From Sphingobacteriaceae bacterium DW12 (lineage in GTDB: Bacteria > Bacteroidota > Bacteroidia > Sphingobacteriales > Sphingobacteriaceae), in the NCBI GenBank assembly GCA_000783305.1, contig JROE01000004.1, positions 434,001-498,000 of the forward strand: a stretch of DNA of 64,000 nt, given 5' to 3'. The notes below the pieces were generated by a model, which saw nothing but the letters and a program-made list of their open reading frames with translations, did not search any database and was not told where the DNA came from. Shown piece after piece: positions 54,828 through 63,347 of the stretch; positions within the stretch are counted from its first letter, which is position 1, and each line of letters starts with the position of its first letter. The position numbers were made by a program, and so were the translations under genes.

Positions 54828-55784
54828 TTATTTAATCAGGTCAACAATATCAGCCACCATCAAGTCTACGGATGTAAGTCCTCCTCCAGAGATAAACCAC
54901 ACGTTGGGATCGAGATAGAAAATCTTTTCATTTTTATACGCTTTTGTTTGTTGGATCAACTGGTTTTCAACTTCTCCCCGATTCGCCACCTTCCCCATTA
55001 CTGCAGCATTCCGATCGACAATGAATAAATAATCGGGATTAGCTTCTGCAATCAATTCATTAGATACACGCTGTCCATGAACAGATTCATCCTGTAATTC
55101 TAATATTGGTTTGATACCCAATACATCATGCACAAAACCAAATCTTGAGCCTTTGCCAAAAGCACTAAATTTGCCGTTGTTATAAATTAAAAACAATGCT
55201 TTGTGAGGGTCTTGGCTAAATTTAACTTGCGCAGCGTTAATCTTTGCATGCAGGTTTTCCACTTTGGCTTGGGCAAGTTCTTGCTTTGAAAAAATCCTCG
55301 CTATCAACTCTACATTTTTTTCAAAGGACGCAAGATAATTTTTATTATCAGTACCGATAAAAACGGTAGGAGCGATTTCGCTCAATTCATCATAGAATCG
55401 TTCCTGTCGCGTGGAGATAAGAATTAAATCAGGTCGTAGGCCCGAAATGGCTTCAAAATCGGGCTCAATGACAGACCCTACGTCAGCAATCTCTGCATCG
55501 GACCTGAAATCGGAAAGATAGTTCGGTAAGAATTTTTTCGGAATACCCGTCGGTTTTACTCCTATTTCTTTCATCGTCTCTAATGCACCTATGTCCAAAA
55601 CCACTGTCTTCTGCGGGTTAAGAAGCAACTTTGTCTGACCATGTTTATGCTCTATGGTAACAGAGTCCGTGGATGTCCCTACTTGGCCTTCTCTTTTTCC
55701 AGACTGACAGGATATACCCAACAGAAGCAATACAGTATTTACCAAAAGTCCATAGCGCATTTTACATTGCATGTTTTTTATCAT
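54828..55784 (-). CDS. Siderophore ABC transporter substrate-binding lipoprotein
   Basis: The ATG at 55784 gives 318 residues with a lipoprotein signal (LLLLGISC); the frame is open to 55874, but the extra 30 residues overlap the ATPase gene and lack a function. The class III (FecB/FepB-like) fold is clear: TVVLDIGALETMKEIGVKPT, EPDFEAISGLRPDLILIS, then a long alpha helix around ARIFSKQELAQAKVENLHAK and NPDYLFIVDR. It should deliver a ferric siderophore to the permease pair. A 1-nt gap separates it from the ATPase gene. Confidence 0.92.
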   Translation of the reverse strand: MIKNMQCKMRYGLLVNTVLLLLGISCQSGKREGQVGTSTDSVTIEHKHGQTKLLLNPQKTVVLDIGALETMKEIGVKPTGIPKKFLPNYLSDFRSDAEIADVGSVIEPDFEAISGLRPDLILISTRQERFYDELSEIAPTVFIGTDNKNYLASFEKNVELIARIFSKQELAQAKVENLHAKINAAQVKFSQDPHKALFLIYNNGKFSAFGKGSRFGFVHDVLGIKPILELQDESVHGQRVSNELIAEANPDYLFIVDRNAAVMGKVANRGEVENQLIQQTKAYKNEKIFYLDPNVWFISGGGLTSVDLMVADIVDLIK

Positions 55785-55785
55785 A

Positions 55786-56568
55786 TTACAGATTAAAATA
55801 ATTACAGATTTTTCTATTATTTCTTTCAACGATATCGAATTCGATATCAAAGATTTCTTGAAGAACTGCTGCATCTATCACCTTATCAACCGCATCATCA
55901 TAGCATATCTGACCATCTTTTAGGGCAATGATATGGTCAGAATATTGAGCGGCAAAATTGATTTCATGGATGACAATAACAATAGTCTTACCCAACTCAT
56001 CAACCAACCGCCTCAAGGTTTTCATGACGTGCACAGCATGCTTCATGTCCAGATTATTGAGCGGTTCGTCCAACAGTATAAAGTCTGTATCCTGCGCAAT
56101 AATCATGGCAATAAAAGCCCGCTGTCGCTGTCCTCCACTAAGCTCGTCTATATACGCATGCTGTAGCTCCAACAAATTGGAAAACGCTAGAGCCTCCTCT
56201 ACTCGTTGCCAATCCAACTGGCCTAACCGCCCTTGACCGTAGGGAAATCGACCAAAAGACACCAAGTCTCTGACTGTGAGTTTGAGATCGAGGTGGTTGG
56301 ACTGCTTCAAAATAGATAGTTTTTTAGCCAAATCAGCTCCTTTATACGTCCCAAGGTCTTTATCATAGAAACTGACCGCCCCCCCATCTTGCTTTATCAA
56401 CCTACTCATAATAGACAGCAAGGTACTTTTCCCAGCCCCATTGGGCCCGATAAGCGAAGTAATCTGTCTATTCGGTATACCTCCGGAAAGACGCTTCAAC
56501 ACGTCCTTATTACCATATCGCTTCACAATATCCTCAAATCTCAGCTTATTCTTTTCCGTGTTATCCAT
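55786..56568 (-). CDS. Iron-siderophore ABC transporter ATPase (FecE/FepC type)
   Basis: A 260-residue ATPase with Walker A GPNGAGKST (about 38-46), signature LSGGQRQRAFIAM, Walker B DFILLDEPLNNLD and the H-loop VIVIHEINFAA. The segment QSNHLDLKLTVRDLVSFGRFPYGQGR is characteristic of siderophore importers. It begins 28 nt inside the preceding permease gene, so translation is coupled. Confidence 0.95.
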   Translation of the reverse strand: MDNTEKNKLRFEDIVKRYGNKDVLKRLSGGIPNRQITSLIGPNGAGKSTLLSIMSRLIKQDGGAVSFYDKDLGTYKGADLAKKLSILKQSNHLDLKLTVRDLVSFGRFPYGQGRLGQLDWQRVEEALAFSNLLELQHAYIDELSGGQRQRAFIAMIIAQDTDFILLDEPLNNLDMKHAVHVMKTLRRLVDELGKTIVIVIHEINFAAQYSDHIIALKDGQICYDDAVDKVIDAAVLQEIFDIEFDIVERNNRKICNYFNL

Positions 56569-57494
56569 AATAAATAAATAAAATATACCCCTCCGACAAA
56601 ATTTATAATTATACTGACTGAAGTGGAAAAACGGAGCACATGTTCAACCAAAAATTGCCCCAACACCAAACTGAGACAGGCTATAACACTACATATAATC
56701 AACATATATCTATGCTGTCGAGTTCTAAACAATTCATAAGTTAAATTTGTTACCAAGATTCCCAAAAAGGTAATTGGACCAACTAATGCGGTGGATACAG
56801 ATACCAAAAGGGAGATAATCAACAAAAATCGACGGACCAATTTATCATAATCCACCCCGAGATTGACGGCATGATCTTTGCCCAAGGCCATTACATCCAG
56901 ATATTTCAAATTAAAACTGGTATAGACTATCGCTATGAGCATGGTAATACTCGCGATACTCAGCAGTTTAGTATTCATCTTGGCAAAGGACACGAACATA
57001 AAATTTTGGACAATCGAAAACTCATTTGGATCAATCATAATGTGCAGGAACTGGCTCAAAGTAAGGAACAAGATTCCCAACACCATACCCGTCAGCAAAA
57101 GGTAGTACATACTCTTCTTGTTCCTCCCAAACAATAGTAAATACATGACTAAAGAAAATCCTAACATCATTAATATGGCGTAAAAAAAATTCTCTTGCTG
57201 AGTTATAACTTTAAAAGCACTGTCACCGTAAAAAAAAACGATCACTGTCTGAAAAAGGATAAAAATGGCTTCATACCCCATGATAGAAGGTGTCAATATC
57301 CTGTTGCTGGTAATTGTTTGAAAGATAATAGAGGAAAAGGCCACGCTTACACCGACGACCAACATACTCACCAATCGAATCGTGCGCTTTTCGATAGAAT
57401 AGTTGTTGGAGAAGTCTACATCATAAAACATAAATATGGCCACCATAATGAATAGCGACACTACAATTATCAAAAACTTAATTCCCGATCTCAC
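56541..57494 (-). CDS. Iron-siderophore ABC permease (FecCD family, second subunit)
   Basis: A 317-residue inner-membrane protein with about nine helices. It starts with GTG at 57494 in a TAGTG overlap with the first permease stop. FecCD marks are VVGVSVAFSSIIFQTITSNRI, LGVDYDKLVRRFLLI and ALVGPITFLGILVTNLTYEL. It pairs with the adjacent permease to form the heterodimer channel for the ferric siderophore. Confidence 0.93.
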   Translation of the reverse strand: MRSGIKFLIIVVSLFIMVAIFMFYDVDFSNNYSIEKRTIRLVSMLVVGVSVAFSSIIFQTITSNRILTPSIMGYEAIFILFQTVIVFFYGDSAFKVITQQENFFYAILMMLGFSLVMYLLLFGRNKKSMYYLLLTGMVLGILFLTLSQFLHIMIDPNEFSIVQNFMFVSFAKMNTKLLSIASITMLIAIVYTSFNLKYLDVMALGKDHAVNLGVDYDKLVRRFLLIISLLVSVSTALVGPITFLGILVTNLTYELFRTRQHRYMLIICSVIACLSLVLGQFLVEHVLRFSTSVSIIINFVGGVYFIYLLWITRKRIS

Positions 57495-58456
57495 TATTGC
57501 TTCTTTAAAATCAAAATTAAAAACACGATACCTCCGATAATCCCAACGGTCATACCAATCGGGATTTCGTAAGGATATACCAATACTCTACCAATTAGAT
57601 CACATATCAGTAGAAACACCGCTCCAGCATAGGCGATAATGGGTAGGATCTTGCGTAAATTATCTCCGAACACCATACTAATGAGATTAGGAATAATCAG
57701 CCCAACAAAAGGTATTGCACCAACGGTGACGACCGACGAACTGACAACAACAGACACGGTGAATAAACCTATATACACAATGCAAGGATAAGACAGTCCT
57801 AGACTCTTGGCAAAACTCTCACCCATACCTGCAATAGTAATTTTCTCGGCGTAAAAATAAATCAATATCACCGCTGGCAGAATAACATAGATTGCCTCGT
57901 ATTGTCCCTGTATTACTCCAGAGAAATCCCCTAACAACCATTCTTGCGTATTCTGTACGATACCCTGTTTATACGCAAAAAAAGTTGAGATAGCGCTCAG
58001 GATACTGCCCAACATCAGACCGACCAACGGAATAAAAACCGTACTTCTTAATTTTATTTTGCTAACAAAGAAAATAAACAGGAAGGATGTAAGAAAAGTG
58101 AATAACAGGGCAAATAGCATCCTAATTAACAAAGTAGACTGTGGGAAAAATATCAACGCCGTGAGGATCCCCATCTTCGCAGCCTCTAAAGCCCCAGAGG
58201 TGGTTGGAGAGACAAACCTATTTTGAGAAAGTTGCTGAAGAACGAACCCTGCAATACTAAGACCTGCACCAATAAGAACCAGAGCCAATGTACGTGGAAG
58301 TCTACTAACAACGAAAAACAAGAGTTGATCACGATCTGTAAAGAGTTCTGCAAAGTAGATATCTTTTACTCCTGTAAAGAGTGATACCCAACACAATAAA
58401 GAAATAATCAATAGAGCTATTGACCACAGTAGATATTTATTCCCAAACAAGCTCAA
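57494..58456 (-). CDS. Iron-siderophore ABC permease (FecCD family, first subunit), TTG start
   Basis: A 320-residue membrane protein with FecCD features: RLPRTLALVLIGAGLSIAGF, TTSGALEAAKMGI and VVTVGAIPFVGLIIPNLISM. No ATG or GTG is in frame between the preceding in-frame stop (at about 58474) and the first helix; the start must be TTG at 58456 or 58450, with GGGAG just upstream. An out-of-frame nine-codon ATG frame begins at 58466 and covers this start. A long hairpin lies 25 nt further upstream. Confidence 0.9.
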   Translation of the reverse strand: MSLFGNKYLLWSIALLIISLLCWVSLFTGVKDIYFAELFTDRDQLLFFVVSRLPRTLALVLIGAGLSIAGFVLQQLSQNRFVSPTTSGALEAAKMGILTALIFFPQSTLLIRMLFALLFTFLTSFLFIFFVSKIKLRSTVFIPLVGLMLGSILSAISTFFAYKQGIVQNTQEWLLGDFSGVIQGQYEAIYVILPAVILIYFYAEKITIAGMGESFAKSLGLSYPCIVYIGLFTVSVVVSSSVVTVGAIPFVGLIIPNLISMVFGDNLRKILPIIAYAGAVFLLICDLIGRVLVYPYEIPIGMTVGIIGGIVFLILILKKQ

Positions 58457-58480
58457 ATTCTCCCATACTATTTAACAACA

Positions 58481-58511
58481 ATTCTTGAGTGGCCTCTAGC
58501 CACCCAAGAAT
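58481..58511 (-). terminator. 13-bp hairpin between the esterase/propeller genes and the ABC genes
   Basis: Arms 58481-58493 and 58499-58511 pair around a 5-nt loop, with one position a C/A mismatch on the plus strand but a G-U pair in minus-strand RNA. It lies 75 nt after the propeller gene stop and 25 nt before the permease start. Only a weak T-rich tail follows, so partial termination or transcript-end protection is possible. Confidence 0.6.
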
Positions 58512-58585
58512 CCAAAACAAACTATAATAAAAGCCATCCAGTAGCCTACTTTGGCCTACGAGGTAGCAAGGTATCCATAAGGATA

Positions 58586-59632
58586 TTAATTTAATTTGGT
58601 AATCGTATCTCCATTGGTGTCCACGACTACAGGCTGTCCTTCAACAGGCCTTCCTCCTTTGGCTTTATTAATGACAAAGGCGGTGCCGGAGTTGGGATCG
58701 ACTTTTACATGATTAGGATGTGAACCCGTATGTGCATCACCTATCACTGCGTAGGTCTTGGCGTCGATAATGGTTGTTGTCCCAGTTTGACGATTGGCGG
58801 AATATAATCTATTCTTGACAGCATCATAAGCGATGCCTATAGCCCCTGCTCCTGTCGGAATACTCTTAATCAATTTTCCGTTAGAATCTAACACTGTAAC
58901 TGTACCCGACTTTTGGTTAGCGACAAATAATCGTTGTCCATCACTGGTAATATTTACAGGCTGGTCTCCCCCAGAAGGAAATGTCTTTTCGACCTTTTTG
59001 CTTTTTGTGTCGACCACATACACCGAATTGTCGCCAATCACTGTTAGATAAATTTTGTCCTTACCGTTGACGAATGTCATGCCTGTAGCTGTCTTACCTA
59101 AATTTCCGATGGCATGCAGGAACTTATTTGTCTGGCCGTCTACCACCCAAATATTACTAGGGTCGCCTACATCGGAGATGTATACGAGATTATTGTCTTC
59201 ATCAACCAATACTTCTCTAGTATGCGAATTTTCGGCGCCGTTGGTAATAGTAGCAACCAACTTGCCTGTATTTAGATCTACCGCACTTACGGAATTAGTT
59301 CTCGTATTGGTGGTGTATACGACGTGTGTCTTATTATTAATGCCAATACCGAAAGGTGGATTTTCCTTTAGGCTGATACTATCCACGATAGAAAGGTCAC
59401 TTGGGTTAATCTTGTAGATAGCCCCGCCAGGATTAGATCTAGAGCCAGCACCCGTTACATAGATATGTCCGTCTTTGGAGCTTATTACAGCTTCATAAAC
59501 GCCCGTGCCGGCACGTGAAGATTTTTCAACCTCTTGGGCCGAGGAGGATATTGAAACCATCAACAAACCAGAAGCCAATAGCAGGGCTTTGGATGGATGT
59601 GAGCTACGATGTTTTAATTTACTTGCATTCAT
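58586..59632 (-). CDS. YncE-like seven-bladed beta-propeller secreted protein
   Basis: A 348-residue secreted protein (signal peptide ending SISSSAQ). It consists of YVTN/NHL-type repeats: IYVTGAGSRSNPG, VVYTTNTRTNSVSAVDLNTG, LVYISDVGDPSNIWVVDGQT, IYLTVIGDNSVYVVDTKSKK, LFVANQKSGTVTVLDSNGKL and LYSANRQTGTTTIIDAKTYA. E. coli YncE is an iron-regulated periplasmic protein of unknown function, which suits this siderophore locus. It is 3 nt after the esterase gene stop. Confidence 0.9.
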   Translation of the reverse strand: MNASKLKHRSSHPSKALLLASGLLMVSISSSAQEVEKSSRAGTGVYEAVISSKDGHIYVTGAGSRSNPGGAIYKINPSDLSIVDSISLKENPPFGIGINNKTHVVYTTNTRTNSVSAVDLNTGKLVATITNGAENSHTREVLVDEDNNLVYISDVGDPSNIWVVDGQTNKFLHAIGNLGKTATGMTFVNGKDKIYLTVIGDNSVYVVDTKSKKVEKTFPSGGDQPVNITSDGQRLFVANQKSGTVTVLDSNGKLIKSIPTGAGAIGIAYDAVKNRLYSANRQTGTTTIIDAKTYAVIGDAHTGSHPNHVKVDPNSGTAFVINKAKGGRPVEGQPVVVDTNGDTITKLN

Positions 59633-59635
59633 ATT

Positions 59636-60787
59636 TTATTGTTTTATGCGTGAAGAATTTGATTTTGCTTGCCAATAGGCGTAAAATTTTTTAAATGCAT
59701 GCTGCCAATAGATAGCGTTATGCTTTCCTTCAGGATGTATATTGATAGCGAGTTGTCCTTCAAAATGGTGTTGCATCCAAGAATAGTATCGATCTAGATT
59801 TAACTTCATATTACTGTGGGCGTCCATTTTTCCAAATCTTCTCTCCTTTTCACCTATATAGAAATAAAACTTTTGTTGATTTCGATACTCCTCCCCTTCC
59901 TTTAGCAATTCATCCGAATAGCGATATAAATTATCCTCATCCATCCATATAGATGGGGAGAAAGCGCCGACGGTACCAAAGATTGTTGGATATTTCAATC
60001 CGCCATAAATGGAAACAAGTCCGCCAAGGGAACTCCCGACAATAGCAGTATTGACCGAATGTTTCAATGTTCTATAGTGTTTATCCACGTAGGGTTTAAG
60101 ACTGTTGACAATATCATCCAGATATAACCACCCTTGGGGATTCGAAGTATCTTGTCCTGAGTGGACCATAAACTCCTGTTGTCGAACAAGATATCCTTGT
60201 GCATGATCTATAGCCACGACGATAGATGCATATGGGGCTTTATCGATGGTTTTGTCAACCATCCATTCTATTGGCCCTGCCCTCCCAACCGATGTCGCTT
60301 CGTCAAAAAGATGCTGACCATCATGCATATAGATAACTGGGTAATGAACAGTGGTAGTTAAATAGTCTTTGGGGAGGTATATCCATACTCTTTTGTAAAC
60401 ATTCAATTCTGGGAAATAGAAGTAATCATCAAGAATTCGAACTTGTCTACTTACTGTAGATTTGGGGAAAAGATCGCGCCAGCCATCAATATTCAGCGTG
60501 ATTTCCGCATCACCTTCAATTTGTGCAACATATGGCAAACCCAACACCCCTTCTTTAGAAGAAGATAAGGTATCCCAACTACCACGAGTGACCTTAAGCT
60601 CTAACTCACCGGCCTCTACTCTCGGAAGAACAATCGACACCTGCTCTCCTTCTCTTGGTATGACCCCAACTCTTAGGTGATCGGACGACCAATTATTGAA
60701 TGTACCAGTCAAATACAAAGATTCTCCAATAAAGCTATCGCTGTTATTAAGAATATTCACTTTAACCTGGTACAACATCTTGGGCAT
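59636..60787 (-). CDS. Fes-like siderophore esterase with N-terminal CBM48-like domain
   Basis: The ATG at 60787 gives 383 residues. A longer frame would start at a GTG (60826) lying next to the operator-like palindrome, so ATG is preferred. Residues about 5-90 form an Ig-like CBM48/CBM20-type domain (LYLTGTFNNWSSDHLRVG). The alpha/beta-hydrolase of the esterase D/Fes type follows, with the nucleophile Ser253 in AIVGSSLGGL and the catalytic His in HPEGKHNAIYW. Such enzymes hydrolyse ester-linked siderophores (enterobactin-like) to release iron. No signal peptide, so probably cytoplasmic. Confidence 0.85.
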   Translation of the reverse strand: MPKMLYQVKVNILNNSDSFIGESLYLTGTFNNWSSDHLRVGVIPREGEQVSIVLPRVEAGELELKVTRGSWDTLSSSKEGVLGLPYVAQIEGDAEITLNIDGWRDLFPKSTVSRQVRILDDYFYFPELNVYKRVWIYLPKDYLTTTVHYPVIYMHDGQHLFDEATSVGRAGPIEWMVDKTIDKAPYASIVVAIDHAQGYLVRQQEFMVHSGQDTSNPQGWLYLDDIVNSLKPYVDKHYRTLKHSVNTAIVGSSLGGLVSIYGGLKYPTIFGTVGAFSPSIWMDEDNLYRYSDELLKEGEEYRNQQKFYFYIGEKERRFGKMDAHSNMKLNLDRYYSWMQHHFEGQLAINIHPEGKHNAIYWQHAFKKFYAYWQAKSNSSRIKQ

Positions 60788-60829
60788 AAAAAATTCTTGC
60801 TTAAGAACATTAACTTCGAACGGCACTAA

Positions 60830-60846
60830 TTTAGATACATTCTAAA
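60830..60846. promoter_or_regulatory. Iron-regulator-like palindrome, site 1
   Basis: TTTAGA-N5-TCTAAA is a perfect 6-bp-arm palindrome 43 nt upstream of the esterase ATG. Site 2 has the same layout exactly 33 bp away (three helical turns). The size and symmetry suit a dimeric metalloregulator of the Fur or DtxR type. The identity of the regulator is inference. Confidence 0.55.
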
Positions 60847-60862
60847 CAAATAGCAAGTTTTA

Positions 60863-60879
60863 TTTAAATTAATTCTAAA
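60863..60879. promoter_or_regulatory. Iron-regulator-like palindrome, site 2
   Basis: TTTAAA-N5-TCTAAA (one base different from site 1) lies inside the -33/-7 region of the TonB receptor promoter, where binding would block RNA polymerase. A wider imperfect palindrome spans 60861-60881. Confidence 0.55.
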
Positions 60880-60893
60880 TAACTATATCTTTG
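60863..60893 (+). promoter_or_regulatory. Promoter of the TonB-dependent siderophore receptor
   Basis: -7 box TATCTTTG (60886-60893) matches TAnnTTTG. TTTA (60863-60866), one base from TTTG, lies upstream with the normal 19-nt spacer. The start codon is 30 nt downstream. This is the best-formed Bacteroidota promoter in the window. Confidence 0.65.
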
Positions 60894-60922
60894 TGATTAC
60901 GTTAATCGAATAAAAACTTTAC

Positions 60923-63319
60923 ATGGATATAAAAAAAGGTCTTATCCTATCTTACATACTATTAATTTCATCATACTTGGCATGGGCACAACAGGGTGGT
61001 TCCGTCACTGTTCAAGTCTTGAATCAAACAACTAGAATACCCATAACGTCTGCAACGGTAACTATTGCAGATATTGCGGGTAGTACGAATCAAGCAGGTT
61101 CAGTCACACTCACTCCGATTCTTGCGGGTAAACACCAGATTCATATCCAAGCACTTGGATATGAGCTATTCGGCGACATCATTACTAAAAATAGTGAAGA
61201 AAATCTCGAGCTGATTATTTCAATGAAGGAGAGCAGTAGACTAATAGAGACAGTGACAGTCGAAGGACGTACTGAAAATCAAAAAGTCAAACAGGCTCCC
61301 ATCCGATCGATATTTATTGATACTAGAGCAGTATCGACACAAGCCACCTCCCTGACAGATTTAATGAACCGCAGTACAGGAGTCAGAATTAGACAAAACG
61401 GTGGTATGGGTAGTCGACCAGAAATTTCAATCAATGGATTTCAAGGCAAAGCCATCAAATACTTTAAAGATGGTATTCCAATTGATTACATGGGTGATGG
61501 TTACAATTTATCTTCACTTCCGATTGAGATGTTGGATCACATCGAAGTTTACAAAGGCGTACTGCCTGTGTCTTTGGGTACCGATGCGCTCGGGGGTGCC
61601 ATCAACTTGGTCACCAACTCCAAAGTAACGAATCGACTAAAGGGCTATTATGAAATGGGATCGTTCGGCACATATCGAATAGGCCTACTAGCCTCAATAG
61701 TAACAAAAGACGAGAAGTGGGGATACGGGGCAGAGCTATATCACAACTATGCCAAGAACGATTATAAAGCTTTGGTCTATGAGAAAAATCCAGAGACGAG
61801 TAACCTCGAACCATATAGGCTGCCCATGTTTCACAATGCTTACAAACATTACCTTGCAGAAGTATACGCCAGTGTTAAAAACAGACGCTGGACGGATGAG
61901 CTACGATTAAGTGTGGTCGGCTTTGACCTGCTCAAGGAACAACAACACCCCGCACTGATGACAGATGCCTATGGTGCTTTGCATAGCAAACAAAACACCA
62001 TCCTACCATCCTTACGCTATAAATGGAGCGCATTGGACAATAAGTTACGTATAGATCAATATACTTCATTCAACATATTACAATCTCAACGTATAGACAC
62101 ACTTCACGGAAAATATGACTGGTTTGGCAATTTCACTCCACGATCAACACCCGGAGAGAGTCGCCTTCCATCCGAATCCAAGGTCGACGAAAAACAATGG
62201 CTTATACGGACCAATCTGAGCTACCTACTAAGTCCAACGTCCAAAATAGAATTAAACCATGTGTTCACGGGGGTGAACCGTGCAGGAAAGGACCCATTAG
62301 GTCCCCGCTTACAAGATACGGATATCGATGTGCTATCTCTAACGTCTCACTACAAAAAGCATGTATTAGGCGTATCTCTGGAAAATTCATTTTTAGACGA
62401 AAGACTTCAGAATCAGTTAATTGGTAAATACTATAAGTACCGAGCATCAGGATATCAAAACACATGGCTCTCCGTTGATATCACCGAGAAAGACGAGCGA
62501 AATATTTCGGGTAGCTACTGGGGAATCACGGAAGCAATAAAGTACAAACTCTCATCCAACTCACTCATCAGGGCGTCTGCAGAATATACCTACAGATTGC
62601 CTGAGCGCGAGGAGCTTTTTGGAAACAATGTATTTGTTGTTCCTAATTTTGAATTAAATCCTGAAAAGAGCATGAATCTCAATGTAGGACTCCAGAGCGC
62701 TATATCCCAAAACCTCACTGCTGAGATTAATACATTTTATAGAAATACGAAGGGGGTAATATTACTGATTCCCATACAAGCACCGAATACTCAGTATCAA
62801 AATCAAGAGGATACCAAGGGCTATGGCGTAGACCTCGACTTAGCTTATAGCATCTCCAAAAACTACAAATTAACCGGTAATGCAACCTGGCAAAATCTAC
62901 GCTTGAATGGGATTACTGACGCGCAACATACATGGAAAAATGATGCCCGGTTGCGGAATACGCCTTACTTCTTCGCTAATGCCGGAGCTTCAGCTAAATA
63001 CGAGCAGCTATTTATGCCGTCAGATTTGCTTGAAGTATTTGTTCACTACAATTTTATGCGGGAATTCTATCTAGAGACAATTCCTAAGGATTTGGAACCC
63101 GGAGGGTTCTTGGGCCTCTCGGGAAGTGCAAAACTAAATTCGGATCTCATCATCCCAAATCAACATTTGTTGAATGCTGGATTTACATATGGTTTTTACA
63201 ACAAACAGATACATCTAGGTGCTGAAATCCGCAATATCCTAAATAAGGATGTGTACGATTACTATCGCGTGCAACGTCCTGGAAGAAGCTTTCATATAAA
63301 ACTGACTTATCAATTATAA
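60923..63319 (+). CDS. TonB-dependent siderophore receptor
   Basis: A 798-residue outer-membrane receptor with a signal peptide ending AYLAWAQ-like (SSYLAWAQ). The carboxypeptidase-like N-terminal domain (about 25-105) is followed by the TonB-box-like ETVTVEGRTE, the plug (TSLTDLMNRSTGVRIRQNGG, INGFQGKAIKYFKDGIPIDY, IEVYKGVLPVSLGTDALGGA) and a 22-strand-type barrel ending SFHIKLTYQL. Its size and plug style fit FecA/FepA-like receptors, not SusC. It is divergent from the esterase/propeller genes and precedes the DUF4374 lipoprotein by 28 nt. Confidence 0.94.
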   Translation: MDIKKGLILSYILLISSYLAWAQQGGSVTVQVLNQTTRIPITSATVTIADIAGSTNQAGSVTLTPILAGKHQIHIQALGYELFGDIITKNSEENLELIISMKESSRLIETVTVEGRTENQKVKQAPIRSIFIDTRAVSTQATSLTDLMNRSTGVRIRQNGGMGSRPEISINGFQGKAIKYFKDGIPIDYMGDGYNLSSLPIEMLDHIEVYKGVLPVSLGTDALGGAINLVTNSKVTNRLKGYYEMGSFGTYRIGLLASIVTKDEKWGYGAELYHNYAKNDYKALVYEKNPETSNLEPYRLPMFHNAYKHYLAEVYASVKNRRWTDELRLSVVGFDLLKEQQHPALMTDAYGALHSKQNTILPSLRYKWSALDNKLRIDQYTSFNILQSQRIDTLHGKYDWFGNFTPRSTPGESRLPSESKVDEKQWLIRTNLSYLLSPTSKIELNHVFTGVNRAGKDPLGPRLQDTDIDVLSLTSHYKKHVLGVSLENSFLDERLQNQLIGKYYKYRASGYQNTWLSVDITEKDERNISGSYWGITEAIKYKLSSNSLIRASAEYTYRLPEREELFGNNVFVVPNFELNPEKSMNLNVGLQSAISQNLTAEINTFYRNTKGVILLIPIQAPNTQYQNQEDTKGYGVDLDLAYSISKNYKLTGNATWQNLRLNGITDAQHTWKNDARLRNTPYFFANAGASAKYEQLFMPSDLLEVFVHYNFMREFYLETIPKDLEPGGFLGLSGSAKLNSDLIIPNQHLLNAGFTYGFYNKQIHLGAEIRNILNKDVYDYYRVQRPGRSFHIKLTYQL

Positions 63320-63347
63320 AATCGTAAACATTATAAATACATCTATT

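Noticed and set aside
60788..60826. N-terminal extension of the Fes-like esterase from a GTG
   Set aside because: It lies next to the operator-like palindrome, adds no domain or signal peptide, and a good ATG follows at 60787.
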